A stretch of DNA of 64,000 nt from Ilyonectria destructans (Eukaryota > Ascomycota > Sordariomycetes > Hypocreales > Nectriaceae), in the NCBI GenBank assembly GCA_020740775.1, contig JAHEWK010000043.1, positions 62,001-126,000 on the forward strand. Direction: 5' to 3'. Below, in pieces: positions 44,960 through 55,511 of this stretch; the first letter of the stretch is position 1; each line of letters begins with the position of its first letter. Both the position numbers and the translations under genes were made by a program. Under the pieces are notes generated by a model. It did no database searches and was not told where the DNA came from. It worked only from the letters and a program-made list of their open reading frames with translations.

Positions 44960-47464
44960 ATGGATCCAATTGCCGTTCCCCGTCGCTTCCCTGACGATGT
45001 TCTTCCTCCTGAAGGCGAGTTCAACTCACGGGAGGAACTACGTCAAGCAATCAATGACTGGGCAGCGCCACGAGGTTATGCCTTTGTAATTGGAAAGTCT
45101 AGGAAGTCTAAGAACGGAAGACGTGATGTTATCTTCAACTGTGACCGTGGAGCAGGGCGCACCCCTTTGATCTCGGACATAGCGAATCGGCAACGTCAGA
45201 TGGTCACACGCCGTACCGGATGCCTCTTCTCTGTAACAGCAAAGGAAAGCCCATGCAAGACTAAATGGAGTCTGAGGCATCGTCCCGGCGCTGGGTTCAG
45301 TCAACACAATCATGAGCCAAGCAGGAATCAAGATGCACATCCAGAGCATCGTCAGCTATCAAGCTCAGAGGAGAAAACAGTCCAACAACTCACCAATGCC
45401 GGCATTGCACCAAAGGAGGTCAGATCCTTCTTGCGTTTGACAACGGATACACTTGCTACACAGTCAGATATCTACAACTACATTACATACGGCAAACGGA
45501 AGCTTGCTGAAGGTCAAAGCAACATACATGCCCTTGCCGATCAGCTCAAGAGTGAGGGCTTCTGGAGTCAAATTCGCCTCGACAAGGATGACAGAGTTGT
45601 GGCTGTATTATTCGCACATCCGAAGTCATTGGCATACCTCATATCATATCCCGAAGTGCTTATATTGGACTGTACATACAAGACCAATAAGTACAGGATG
45701 CCCCTTCTTGACATAGTTGGTGTAGATGCTTGTCAGCGGTCTTTTTGTATTGCATTTGCATTCCTCAGTGGCGAGGAAGAAGATGACTTTACGTGGGCTC
45801 TTGCACAGTTACGGTGTATGTATGAGCTTCATGGAGCAGCCCTTCCATCTGTAATACTTACAGATCGCTGTCTTGCTTGTATGAACGCTCTTTCCTCTCC
45901 CTCTTGTTTCCCTGAGTCAACCTTGATGTTATGCTTATGGCATATCAACAAGGCAGTCCAAAGCTATTGTTCACCTGCATTTCGTCAAAAGGACAATAAG
46001 TCTCAAGGAGATGAAGAGTGGAAGGAATTCTATGGCTTTTGGCATGAAATTGTGGCCTCACCAACAGAAGACATCTACGATGAGAGACTTGAGAGGTTCA
46101 AGGAGCGTTATATCTCTGAGCACATCAACGAAGTGGGTTACATCATGGATACCTGGCTAGATCTCTACAAACAGAGGTTTGTCAAGGCGTGGGTTAATCA
46201 ATATCTTCACTTTGAGCAATATGTCACATCCCGAGGCGAGGGCATTCATCAGCTTGTCAAGTCTCACTTGAAAAACTCACAAGCGGACCTCTTTGGGGCC
46301 TGGAGGATTATCAAGCTTGTGATATCAAATCAGCTTGCTGAAGTTGAGGCAAATCAATCCAGACAGCATATCACTACACCTCTTCGACTATCCGGTGTAT
46401 TGTACGGCAACATACATGGTTGGATCTCACATCAAGCCCTACACAAGGTTGATACTCAACGGGAACGACTATTAAAAGAATATCCTGCATGCACTGAGGT
46501 CTTCACTAAGACTCTCGGTCTGCCTTGTGCACATACACTTCATCATTTACTGATGCAAAATGAGCCCCTTCAACTACATCACTTTCATTCACATTGGTAT
46601 CTCCAACGCACAGGAACCCCCCAGCTTATTATTGAGCCTCATCAGCAGTTTGATCGTCTAGCAGCTAGATCAACACTGCCACCAACAAGTACACAACGTG
46701 AGCCCTGTGCATTTGAACTTGTTGAGAAGGCATTACAACCAAAAGCTCTGCCAACATGTTCGAGATGTCATGAGAAAGGCCACACAATGAGGTCTAAAGT
46801 ATGCCCCTTACGCTATGAACATCTATTGCAAGCTCCCACCCAGACCACTACGATAACGCATACAACAACACACACATCTTCTCGCTCTGTAACCCGCTCA
46901 CTATCCCCATCATCCCCAGCAGGATCCTCTACAATATCTGAGACTGTAGCCTATACAACAACACATACAACAATGCATACGACAACTCATACGATACCCT
47001 CTTCAGTAGCTAGACCAGCAACTGTCATGACAGCAAATGCATCAGCAGTGCCTGCATTACGAGCTGATGACCCCTGTGCTATCTTCCAACGATACAAAGA
47101 AGCACGAGAGGCCTGGTTTACTACATTGCATCGTGGAGCCTACAAGACCAATCAACAGTACCGGAAGGCCATGGGGCTGCCTCTACGTTACAGCAAAGCA
47201 GAATATGACTGGTGCCTTAACTTCAAGCAAATGGGGAGTCGTTGCAGGGTGGGAAATAGCATTAGAGACTGGACCAAGGAGGAGATGATGAGTTATCTTG
47301 ATTGGGATAAAGCTGAGAATGAGAGGGTTGAACGAGATGTAGGGATAGAGATGGCAGAGCAGCCATTCTCAGGGCGGCGAGGCATGCGAGATATTTGGGA
47401 TGCAGCTGAGAGAGATCTTCAGGTACAGGAGAGATTGTATGGCGATGAGAATCCCCCCTGCTGA
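44960..47464 (+). CDS. MULE transposase, Hop-like
   Basis: An open exon of 834 codons from the ATG at 44960 (MDPIAVPRRFPDDVLPPEGE). The N-terminus has a FAR1-like zinc-binding DNA-recognition part (AWAAPRGYAFVIGKSRKSK-type segment, FNCDRGAG, CLFSVTAK). The MULE catalytic core follows: EVLILDCTYKTNKYRMPLLD (first Asp), SVILTDRCLACMNAL (second Asp) and LMLCLWHINKAVQSYC, with the acidic third residue further on. Near residue 600 is a CCHC knuckle (CSRCHEKGHTMRSKVCPLR). The tail has Thr/His-rich repeats (THTTTHTSS, TTTHTTMHTTTHT). The frame is intact, so the enzyme may be active. An upstream in-frame TTG was rejected in favour of the first ATG. Confidence 0.92.
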   Translation: MDPIAVPRRFPDDVLPPEGEFNSREELRQAINDWAAPRGYAFVIGKSRKSKNGRRDVIFNCDRGAGRTPLISDIANRQRQMVTRRTGCLFSVTAKESPCKTKWSLRHRPGAGFSQHNHEPSRNQDAHPEHRQLSSSEEKTVQQLTNAGIAPKEVRSFLRLTTDTLATQSDIYNYITYGKRKLAEGQSNIHALADQLKSEGFWSQIRLDKDDRVVAVLFAHPKSLAYLISYPEVLILDCTYKTNKYRMPLLDIVGVDACQRSFCIAFAFLSGEEEDDFTWALAQLRCMYELHGAALPSVILTDRCLACMNALSSPSCFPESTLMLCLWHINKAVQSYCSPAFRQKDNKSQGDEEWKEFYGFWHEIVASPTEDIYDERLERFKERYISEHINEVGYIMDTWLDLYKQRFVKAWVNQYLHFEQYVTSRGEGIHQLVKSHLKNSQADLFGAWRIIKLVISNQLAEVEANQSRQHITTPLRLSGVLYGNIHGWISHQALHKVDTQRERLLKEYPACTEVFTKTLGLPCAHTLHHLLMQNEPLQLHHFHSHWYLQRTGTPQLIIEPHQQFDRLAARSTLPPTSTQREPCAFELVEKALQPKALPTCSRCHEKGHTMRSKVCPLRYEHLLQAPTQTTTITHTTTHTSSRSVTRSLSPSSPAGSSTISETVAYTTTHTTMHTTTHTIPSSVARPATVMTANASAVPALRADDPCAIFQRYKEAREAWFTTLHRGAYKTNQQYRKAMGLPLRYSKAEYDWCLNFKQMGSRCRVGNSIRDWTKEEMMSYLDWDKAENERVERDVGIEMAEQPFSGRRGMRDIWDAAERDLQVQERLYGDENPPC

Positions 47465-47687
47465 TAGTTGGAATAGTAACAGGAAATACAATTGGTATAT
47501 ATCATTTGAAAGAGAAAGAAAAGGAGAATCTCCGAGTATAGGTATGGTGATCCAATGGCTTAATTTGATAGAGCTGTGGCCGAGTTTCAATGCAGGGTTA
47601 AGCAGGCTTGGTAGCTACCTACAAAACAACTAGAGATATTGTAAAAATAATATGATGACAGTAGATTTATTGAACTATTCAATGATA

Positions 47688-48317
47688 TTACTGGGTTCCC
47701 TGCCACATCCACTGAACATATCCATTTGGATCAACGTTCCAAATATGAATCCCTGATCCCTCTATTGCCCGGAGAGTTGATAAGTTCGAGGTCATCCCCA
47801 CAGCAGCTGTTGGCCATACAGTACCTGGGACTGTAATGATCATATTGCGATATGTGTCATCAAGAGTCTGCAAGCGATTTTGAGTCCACATAGGAATTAC
47901 ATCAGGATGAATACGATGCTGCCGGTCATAAACAACATTATTAAGATACCCAATATGCCACTCTCCCCTGACCTGATGTCCAAATGGCAGTGCCTCTGTA
48001 ATAACAGGCAGCCCTTGGGGAGGGTATCGAGTAGCTTGAGCTCTTGCAAGTGCCTGGGGGTCTGCATAGAGCACAGTAGGAGAGGTTGGGTCTGTTGGCA
48101 AGGTCGTAGCAGACCTCCAAAACTCAACAGGGAAGGGAGCTGTTGATGTATGAGGGAGGAAGGCCGGTAACTGCTCTTGTTGATTATTGGCAATAGGCCG
48201 TAGGATAAACTGGTTGTTGTTGTTTATTGGGAAAGGCCCTGCTGGTGTTGCTGTGTTATCCACCCAGATGGGGATGTCTGGAGCGTTCTGACGCTGGCTT
48301 TGGTTGCGGTTGTACAT
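47688..48317 (-). CDS. second, uncharacterised gene of the MULE
   Basis: An open frame of 209 residues on the opposite strand from the transposase, starting MYNRNQSQRQNAPDIPIWVD at the ATG 48315-48317. The N-terminus is Asn/Gln-rich (INNNNQFILRPIANNQQEQ) and the middle is Pro-rich. The C-terminal half looks folded (HQVRGEWHIGYLNNVVYDRQ, then GTVWPTAAVGMTSNLSTLRA) and ends NPNGYVQWMWQGTQ-like. There is no signal peptide, membrane segment or known motif. It lies inside the terminal repeats between the transposase stop and the right repeat, and the right repeat could serve as its promoter. I do not recognise a family; an accessory role in transposition is an inference from position. Confidence 0.6.
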   Translation of the reverse strand: MYNRNQSQRQNAPDIPIWVDNTATPAGPFPINNNNQFILRPIANNQQEQLPAFLPHTSTAPFPVEFWRSATTLPTDPTSPTVLYADPQALARAQATRYPPQGLPVITEALPFGHQVRGEWHIGYLNNVVYDRQHRIHPDVIPMWTQNRLQTLDDTYRNMIITVPGTVWPTAAVGMTSNLSTLRAIEGSGIHIWNVDPNGYVQWMWQGTQ

Positions 48318-48833
48318 CTTTTCAATGGTGCTTGATGTAGTAAGAGAGAGCTTATTCTAGAAGGGAAAGCCCTGCTTTATATATTGCCTGCGTTGAAATG
48401 ATTCACTTACATCACGATAGCTGTGATGTTGTCACCAGGTATTATGTGTGATTTACGGCCTCGGGCAGACTGGTACATTGGCAATAGATGATATATTGTA
48501 CATTGAAGCGCTGTATGTACATCACATCATTGTGGTGCCTCAATTGCGTGAATGAATGCTGTTTCCGTAGATAGAAGAGAGACATCTGTTGAAGGAAGCC
48601 CACGGTCACCTACGGCGGCTGTGGCCTCAAGCAGCTGGGACCTCATGCAGGCTCTAATTCCCTCGCCTAGCTAGCTAGTGATAGTCATCACAATACGCAC
48701 ATCTTTGACCTCTTGACAATATCTCAAGGCGCTCGAGATCGAGCTTACATATCGGATCCTTACGTGCACCGGGCCCGGTGCACGGGGTCACGTGGCCTTA
48801 GATGCACCGGACCCGGTGCAGGTAAGGATGGCC

Positions 48834-49633
48834 ACGATGGCCGGCCTGCTTACTAACACGGCTTGAATAGGCTTGACAAGGTATCAAGTCAAGCCAAGTC
48901 AAGCCAAGTCAGACACCTAATTTATCAAGCCAAGACAAGCTAGAGCTCTGGCTTGACTTGGCTTGACTTGTTGAGAGCGCTGAGTTGGTACCACCTCAAC
49001 CACAGATCAACCTGAATCGAGCGTACGACAGGACCTGCTCCAGGTTACTCTTGGCAAAGGAGGACCTGCGAGGAGCCGGGTACTGAATCATTCCCCTGAA
49101 CGTCTGCCGTTGGTGACCCGCTGACCCCCCAGGAGGCGGCGGTCTCACCATCTGAAGGAGTGAGGCCGCGGGGGATCGGCATCAAGGACGCAAGGGATGA
49201 CGCTCGGGTCCTCGGCACATCCGAGTTCCGGACAGGAGCTGGCCCAAGCGCTCAGGGGCCAGGGTTCGAGCGGAGCCATTTCCGTATTCCGTTTCCGGAT
49301 GCAATGTACCGGGGCATGGATTTCTGCAAAGGCGTTGCGTTAGCCGCCAGAATACTGCATCCCATAAATGTTTATGTTGATCAGACCAGGACGTGGTCAT
49401 CTCATCCGCCCCAAGGCCGCTGCGCATCTCGAATCTTGAGCCGTAACAATGATGCCATCACATCTCACGGCTCGCATGCCGCAGCCAAGGTCCAGGCATT
49501 TTATCTCTATCCCAGCGCGAAGGCGCTCATCACATCCCCATCTGGATAACTTAACTCACGTCGCTGGCGTGTCTTCTCTTGCGCATCCCACGGGAGAGGG
49601 ACCCACTTCCACTCGCCAGGTCCCCTGTGGCTC
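48834..49633. other. MULE flank with CAAGTC repeats, no supported gene
   Basis: The first 150 bases contain the short repeats listed separately. A 129-codon open frame at 49160-49549 shows no recognisable domain and is not called. Confidence 0.4.
48868..48982. repeat. CAAGTCAAGC short repeats in both orientations
   Basis: Units of CAAGTCAAGC/CAAGCCAAGT on the left and their inverse GGCTTGACTTGGCTTGACTT on the right enclose an AT-rich centre, giving a degenerate fold-back structure of about 115 bp just outside the MULE right end. Confidence 0.5.
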
Positions 49634-49871
49634 ATCAACTACGGTTGGATGGATGGATTTTATTTCGCCCGGAGGGAAGTCCCTATAGGGCCTTGACACA
49701 ATCTAGTTTACATTTCAGAACATTTGGTACCTGACACCCCAAGCCCCACGGAATCAACTACGGTTGGATGGATGGATTTTATTTCGCCCGGAGGGAAGTC
49801 CCTATAGGGCCTAGACACAATCTAGTTCACATTTCAGAACATTTGGTACCTGACACCCCAAGCCCCACGGA
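49634..49871. repeat. tandem duplication, 119-bp period
   Basis: Two adjacent copies, nearly identical, begin ATCAACTACGGTTGGATGG and end CCCCAAGCCCCACGGA. The few differences are single bases, so the duplication is recent. Confidence 0.85.
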
Positions 49872-50011
49872 TCGTCGTCTCATCGCTTGCTGCTCAACCT
49901 CGTCGCTACTTGTTCCATGACAGGCCTGCTTGAAGGCCAAATTCTGCAAGTGTTCAGCATCCTATCTTCGGCAGCTGAAGCATGGTCTGCCAAAATCGAG
50001 GCTGCCTTTTG

Positions 50012-50357
50012 TTAGTATAGTCGCACGCTAGAGGTTAGTTTGCTGATGCCGCTGGTCCGCATCGAGCCTGTTTGTCGCGATAGCAAATTTGATTGCCGCA
50101 CGCACGGCCTGCATGTTTGGCTTCCACTTTTCGTCGTCCGACGCAGCTTTTCCTCCCAAGAAGAACGACAAATTCCCAATCTTTGTTCGTGAGCATTTAA
50201 ACATGACTTCCCGTTGCATTGTCCATTTTTTGCATCGGAAAAGGAAGTGCTCAATCGTCTCTGCTGCTTGTCCACAATCGCACATGTCCGATTCTGCTGC
50301 CCCTATCAAGTATTGATTTGTATTCTCAGAGAAAATATCTCGTAGAGGTGGCAGCAC
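50012..50357 (-). pseudogene. LINE ORF2 3' end
   Basis: The reverse strand reads LPPLRDIFSENTNQYLIGAA, SDMCDCGQAAETIEHFLFRC, KKWTMQREVMFK and ends DADQRHQQTNL. The C-x-C...H....C pattern with the ETxxHFLFxC motif is the knuckle that closes ORF2 of Tad/I-like non-LTR retrotransposons after the RNase H domain. The frame upstream (50400-51130) is broken; a WTDGSWN segment near 50930 may be the RNase H start. The piece is consistent with a 3' remnant of the same LINE whose ORF1 lies at 53171-54065. Confidence 0.6.
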
Positions 50358-51177
50358 GTCTACCTACATAGACCCTCTACCTTGCATCCCCTTCGATCCT
50401 ATTCCGCTCCTTGTGCGGGGCACGACGGTTCGCAAGTCAATACCAGTTTGCTCCTTAAGCCTACTCCAACAGACAACTTGGAGGCTCCATCCTCGATGGC
50501 CACCTTCAAGGTTCTATCCTCTCCGCAGACCGACACGCGCGTCCGTCCTCTCGAGCCATATAGAACGTGTCGTAACTGCGATCCGCCCATCCAGTCTTCC
50601 GTCGCGTCCATTATATGCTGCGCCCCGCAGATTGTCAGATCTGTTTCGCGCTACCTCGCAAGATCTCTCTTGCAAGGCCGTCCGTGTCTCGCAGGAGTTC
50701 GTCCACTTGTATCCCCTCTGTAACCGGAACAGCCAAGCGACACAGTGTCGCCTCTCCTACTAACCAAGGTGCTTCGTCGTTCTCTGGGCGGGCTTGAGGG
50801 CGTCGCTTCTTATCGCTCGTTTTCGCTGTGATTGTCCACGCTCCTACCTCTGTCTCGACGCACCTGATCCCCTTTCGACAGAGCAGCCCGAAAGCACCCC
50901 AAGGGTGTCCTATTCCATGACCCGTCTGTCCATCGATTGTAGGCTCGGTTTCGCGGTCGTGGGTCGGATGGTTTTTAAAGTGTTCCCTTGTGGCTTGTGG
51001 GTGGTAGGGCTCGCAAGCCCTCCATGCAACCGTAGCCCAAACCAGCGGACAAATGCTGGCTTGTAGTGACTCTTCTTAGCTCTACAAATGCCCCCAGGCA
51101 AAGGCATTCGCAGGTTCCCAGCCAGCACCGCGTGGAGGTGAGAGTCGTCGCCGGCCCATCAACTACGGTGGGCGATA

Positions 51178-52000
51178 GGGGGGACTGTTGCAAAACTCCC
51201 TGTCAGTCCCTTTTGAGTCTAGGCGCCCCGCCCCGTGGTCATCCGAGTACTTCGGGTCGTCATGGAAAATGTACTGCGGACTAGCAGCGAGCCCGCGCGT
51301 TGATATTCTCTCCGCGAAGTTTCTAGAAAATCGAATATAGGGCTGCAGCCACTATAGCCCACTATAACCTGCATTTTTTATAGCGGGCTATAGTGGTCAT
51401 AGCCCTATATTTTATAGCGGGCTATAGTGATTGCACCTCGCCCACTATAACCCACTATAATATAGCAAGCTCTAGCAGCTACAGCCCTCACTTTCGCACT
51501 GAGCTACAGCAGCCGCAGCCCTCTCTCTTGCAACGGGCCACGCAACGGGCTACAGCAGCCGCAGCCCTGCCTCTTGCACAGGGCTATATTGGCTGCAGCC
51601 TTCTTTAATACAGCGGGCTATAGTAGCTACAGCCCTGCATCTAGTAGGAGGCTCGCTGGTGTAGATATAGCTTGCTATAAAGCTAGGAGCTGGAGCCACT
51701 GTAGCCTGCTGGAAAAATTGCAGGTTATAGTGAGCTATAGTGGCTAGAGCCCTGTATCTTATAGCGGGCTATAGGGGCTGCAGCCCTATATTCAAAGGCG
51801 ATGAAGATTTGCGATTTTGGGTTTTCGACCGTTGGCGGACCGTGCCTAATGTGCCACCGTACGCCTCCGCCTGCAGCAGCAATGTTTTAAAAGAGGCCAG
51901 CAGGCTACATGGAGCAATGTACTGCGCGGCGGGATGTCCATGCCGCTAGCCCATTTCGACACTAGCGTGGTGGATTTTGCAGTTTTGCAACAGTCACCCC
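51178..52000. mobile_element. mariner-like TIR element filled with tandem repeats
   Basis: Ends are inverted copies of GGGG(G/T)GACTGTTGCAAAACT, each next to a TA (51176-51177 and 52001-52002). TA targets fit Tc1/mariner-type elements. The 823-bp interior has no transposase; instead about 450 bases are degenerate tandem repeats. Confidence 0.7.
51340..51795. repeat. degenerate minisatellite inside the TIR element
   Basis: About eight to nine imperfect units of roughly 45-60 bases, built from TATAGCGGGCTATAGTGG-type and GCTGCAGCCCT-type motifs. Many units are themselves near-palindromic (CTATAG, GGGCTATAG). Confidence 0.75.
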
Positions 52001-53170
52001 TATAGCCTGCCGTAATCAACCTCTGATCGTCCGGCCATCTGGGATGATCGTCCCCTGGCCTGAGCTGGTGGTACCGAGAGGCAGGGTGAGCTGTGGGGTT
52101 TCTAGGGACCTGATTGACAACCGTGACAGACGGCCTTATTTGATCTAGTGTCTCGGTTGCCGTCTCGATCTATACTCGGTTTTGCGGCCTCACGCCACCT
52201 TTTAAACTAATGCACCTTAACCTCTAATGACACAGACGGATAACCCACTCATCTCCAGCTCACACACTCCAATACTCACACACCCTTGCTGTTGACTAAT
52301 AATAATCAATCCCCTTTTATCTCTACGGCTCCGGCTTTCCATCCCCGCTGCCCGAGTTTATAGGCTAAAAAGTCTACTATATCAAGCGACGGGTCGACAT
52401 GAGCGTCCCCCGCCGAGACTCCCTGCTAAACCTTCGATGGCTATATCGCAAGGTATTTTTCCAGAAGGACCCCTCGCTGGGGCCTTAGTAGTCTGAGTTT
52501 GCTACTTAGTGTCTAGGTCGCGTAAACCAACTCTAGAGCCCCGCTAAGCTAATGGGTGAACTCCCTCAGGGACCCAACCATCAGTTATCAATGACCGCTT
52601 CATTCATTGCTTCAAGTGGATCGAGGCCGCCCCCTTATAATCATCGAAAACCCCTCAGGCACCGGCCCTGCAGGTGCACGGGGCGTTCAGTAGGCTCCGG
52701 GGTGCCGCGCCCTTGACGAAACAGACCGAACACAGCGGGCTCGTCATCTCAGCAACACTTACAAAGTTTTCGGCTGCCTTCAAGGTCTAGACCTTCAGCG
52801 GTGACGCTTTGGCGGGTCACCATAGGCTCCATTGTCGGCCTTGTTCCCGGCCGGGGGTGGACCCCGAGAATGAGCAACTGAGCAGACCAATGTCATATTT
52901 CTCTGAAACAGTGATACTTTCAAGCACCGAAACACGATACAACACACATGTTATCAGCCTCACCCATCCGCCCTCCCCCACGGATCACTCAACAAACATA
53001 CTTGCTTAGATGCGCCACGTCCGTGAACCTGTCTGCCTCATCCTCGCTTGGGTCTGTGTCATCTTCGTCGCCAATAGCATACTCTGTTTGACTCACATGT
53101 CCTCAGTTCCGCAGCCCATGCTCCCGCCATTCGTAAGAAGCTGGTCGAGGGAGCCTTTGATACAGTCTCC
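52001..53170. other. 1.2-kb stretch without a supported gene
   Basis: This probably contains the badly decayed middle of the reverse-strand LINE whose remnants flank it, but no endonuclease or reverse transcriptase motif could be read in any frame. Confidence 0.4.
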
Positions 53171-54065
53171 CTATTCGTCGAGGCTCTCTTTCATGGTCTC
53201 CATTATCTGTTCGATGCTAATGTATTTCTCGAGCAACTTGATTCGGTTGTCATAGATCCATTTGAGCATGGTCTCAATCACGATGAGGCGAGTGATTATA
53301 TCCTCTCTTTGCCATGCGGGGTCAGCGAAATTACAGGCTAGCAAGAATCTCACTGAGGTATCGTCACCCTGCTTCTGGGAGTATACAGAGTGTCGGTGAG
53401 TCTCCGTGGGCATTCTGGGACGACATATGTGAACCATTTTTTGCTAATCTCGACTGCGGTAGGTCCTATGTCTGTGGCCCATTCGGCTTGTCTCTGTACC
53501 AGGAGGCCGCGGGTTGTTAGATCGGCGGCGCGGATGGCCCACCCAGTTCTGACTCGGGATGCCTGCGGGATCCGGTGCAGGTCAGTCCCGAGTTTTGTGG
53601 CGACGTGGGTCCGAATCACATAATTAGTTCGCCATGTTCCGGGCCGGAGACTCAGTTTCCAGGCAGGCGAAACCCCGGAGGTCTTCCCTTGCCAGGGCGA
53701 CGGGGGTTTGCTGCCATTTTGATGTTGGCGTGTGGTAGTTCTGCGGCGGCGAACTGCGGCTCCGGCAAGGAAGGTGCGGTCCTGGGAGCGGTTCGCGATG
53801 ATGTCGGCGTAGGACGGCCTGTTTGAGGCGGGCAAGGGAGGGTTGCCGGACAGGGCCTGGTCCGAGTATTGGAGGAAGCTGCGGGAGAATGCCTGGGTAG
53901 AATGCGGGGCCGGAGGTGAACTGTTTGGCGGTTTCGTCGAATGTGGAACAGAAGGCTCCGAAGACTGCCGTTTGGCGTTGTGTGCGTCGGCCTGTTCGCG
54001 TGCGAGTCAGTTTTCTGGCTCTGCAACTGAGATAGGAGGGTGGTTCCTGGAGAGGTCGAGATCAT
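53171..54065 (-). pseudogene. LINE ORF1 (gag-like) remnant
   Basis: Reverse-strand frames read a Pro/Arg-rich N-terminal part, then RTNYVIRTHVATKLGTDLHR, SRVRTGWAIRAADLTTRGLL, and SKKWFTYVVPECPRRLTD. The 'RTGWAI..AD.TTR.LL' and 'W(F/Y)xYxVPxxP' segments are typical of ORF1 proteins of Tad-like fungal LINEs, RNA-binding proteins needed for retrotransposition. A frameshift at about 53650 joins two frames, a stop at 53350 cuts the third, and the CCHC knuckles are not seen. The order ORF1 (high coordinates) to ORF2 end (low) fits one reverse-strand element. Confidence 0.6.
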
Positions 54066-54953
54066 GCAGGCTCCGGGAATTGACGTGCTAAGCTCCTTCT
54101 GTGGCTGCAGCAGTGGGGGGCCACATTATGGGGCGAGGATGGGGTCTGTGCCGCTCTTCTGACTGCGGGAGGATCTCACCTTCGATAATCGCTGGACTGT
54201 TTCGGAGCAGAGCTGCACGGGCTCCTTGAGGTAGGTTTGCGGGGGGGTGGGTTCTTACCATGGCTTTTAGTGATGTTGAACTTGATTCTCAGACAAGCTA
54301 TGGAGAAAATACGGTTGCTTATTGCATCAGCTAGCAAATCTGAAACCATTTTTTATACAACCATGGTCAAGCGTCTTGAAATGGCCAGGGGTCCGGAAGT
54401 GTCCTGGGGTCCAGAGGTGTTTTGGGCGGAACCGTGCCGAGCTCAAGGATTGTACTGAGTTCAGGAACAGAAACCCGGACTCTGTACCACAGACGAACAT
54501 AGGCATCTGGTCAGCACGGGGTGGGGACTGAACGACTCTAGCGAATTCGAGTGGATCAACCTATCAGATCGGTACCCAATGAATGAGGTTTGTTAGCCGC
54601 TATCACACGCGCCCCTGCCCAGCACCGGATCCTTCCCCTACATATAATGCAACATCTAGGCATCGAAGCTGAGACCGTTGTGGACGGAGCCACAAGCATC
54701 ACTACGTATTTTACAGAGTGTTGGTTGAGATATGGCAGAATCAAAAGGACCGATGACACAGCCAACAAGTCAAGGTCTCAAGGATCTTGAAACCAGCCTA
54801 GCCCTTTGTCTATTTTTATCAGAGTATCCTCTAAGCCCGGGATTATCCGACTTTTCCGTTGATTTGAATACGACCCAACAGCCCTCCATTCACCCAGCAA
54901 GAATTTGTCTTCTTAGTTGTCTCACAGACACCCAAACACTTCTAAGACTCATT
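54066..54953. other. upstream region of the small orphan gene
   Basis: No supported gene. An AT-rich TATA-like motif (CATATAATG) is at about 54643-54651, some 300 bases before the start chosen below. Confidence 0.35.
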
Positions 54954-55511
54954 ATGTCTCCTAAGAACAAAGATTCACTCGACCGCCAGCTCGAGGAGTT
55001 TATCGAACTCCAACTGGATCTACCTGAGCGTCCTACAGTCTCGACTAGCAGAGAGCCGAGCATTGTCCCAACTCAGTCCACCACTGAAAATGAAACAATG
55101 GTAGTTCTTCTTGGCATTGACTTGGACGCACTTCTCGATTCCTCTTTGACTCAAGCCTTTAATGGTGGCCAGGATTCTTACAATCTTCTATCCTCCGCAC
55201 CCATTGATTGGCACGCTGCTCCGATGACGGATCCCTGTGACTGGATGGCTATCACCAACCAGCCCCGTGCGAGCGCCGACCCCTTCACAAAACCCACGAC
55301 CGAGCTTCTCCTCGCACTTAATCAATCTCTAATTGCTCGGGTCAGGGCTTTGGAGCAATCGAAGAGATATACGGACCAGTTGATGGCGGATTATTATGAC
55401 CGGATTAAAAAAACAGAAGAGCATTGGAAGGAGACGACAAATCTTTTGTCGACCCTTTTTGAGCTAGTTAAATCCCATAAAGAGCCATCTAGTAAGTCCT
55501 CTAACTTCTGA
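54954..55511 (+). CDS. small hypothetical protein, possible coiled coil
   Basis: 185 residues from the ATG at 54954, MSPKNKDSLDRQLEEFIELQ, to TGA at 55509-55511. The N-terminus is acidic; the middle holds LLGIDLDALLDSSLTQAFNG; the C-terminal third (ALNQSLIARVRALEQSKRYT, then DRIKKTEEHWKETTNLLSTL) has heptad-like spacing and could form a coiled coil. The frame is open further up to 54732, with in-frame ATGs at 54732 and 54753, so a longer start is possible; the internal one was chosen because the composition becomes protein-like there. I recognise no family. It stands alone among LINE debris and empty DNA, and might be a gag-like or young orphan gene. Confidence 0.4.
   Translation: MSPKNKDSLDRQLEEFIELQLDLPERPTVSTSREPSIVPTQSTTENETMVVLLGIDLDALLDSSLTQAFNGGQDSYNLLSSAPIDWHAAPMTDPCDWMAITNQPRASADPFTKPTTELLLALNQSLIARVRALEQSKRYTDQLMADYYDRIKKTEEHWKETTNLLSTLFELVKSHKEPSSKSSNF

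Larger units (their letters stand above)
44757..48833 (+). mobile_element. Hop-like Mutator (MULE) transposon with two genes
   Basis: A 4,077-bp element with 105-bp terminal inverted repeats (44757-44861 and 48729-48833), identical as far as read. Each repeat starts GGCCATCCTTACC and holds two palindromes, TGCACCGGGTCCGGTGCA and GTGCACCGGGCCCGGTGCAC. It encodes an 834-residue transposase and, on the other strand, a 209-residue protein. The Fusarium element Hop has repeats of about 99 bp and an 836-residue transposase, so this is a close structural match but longer. The 9-base flanks (AGGTAGATG and ACGATGGCC) do not match, so no target duplication is visible. Confidence 0.88.

Noticed and set aside
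44748..48842. A 9-bp target duplication for the MULE
   Set aside because: The flanks AGGTAGATG and ACGATGGCC do not match; only a GATG core is shared.
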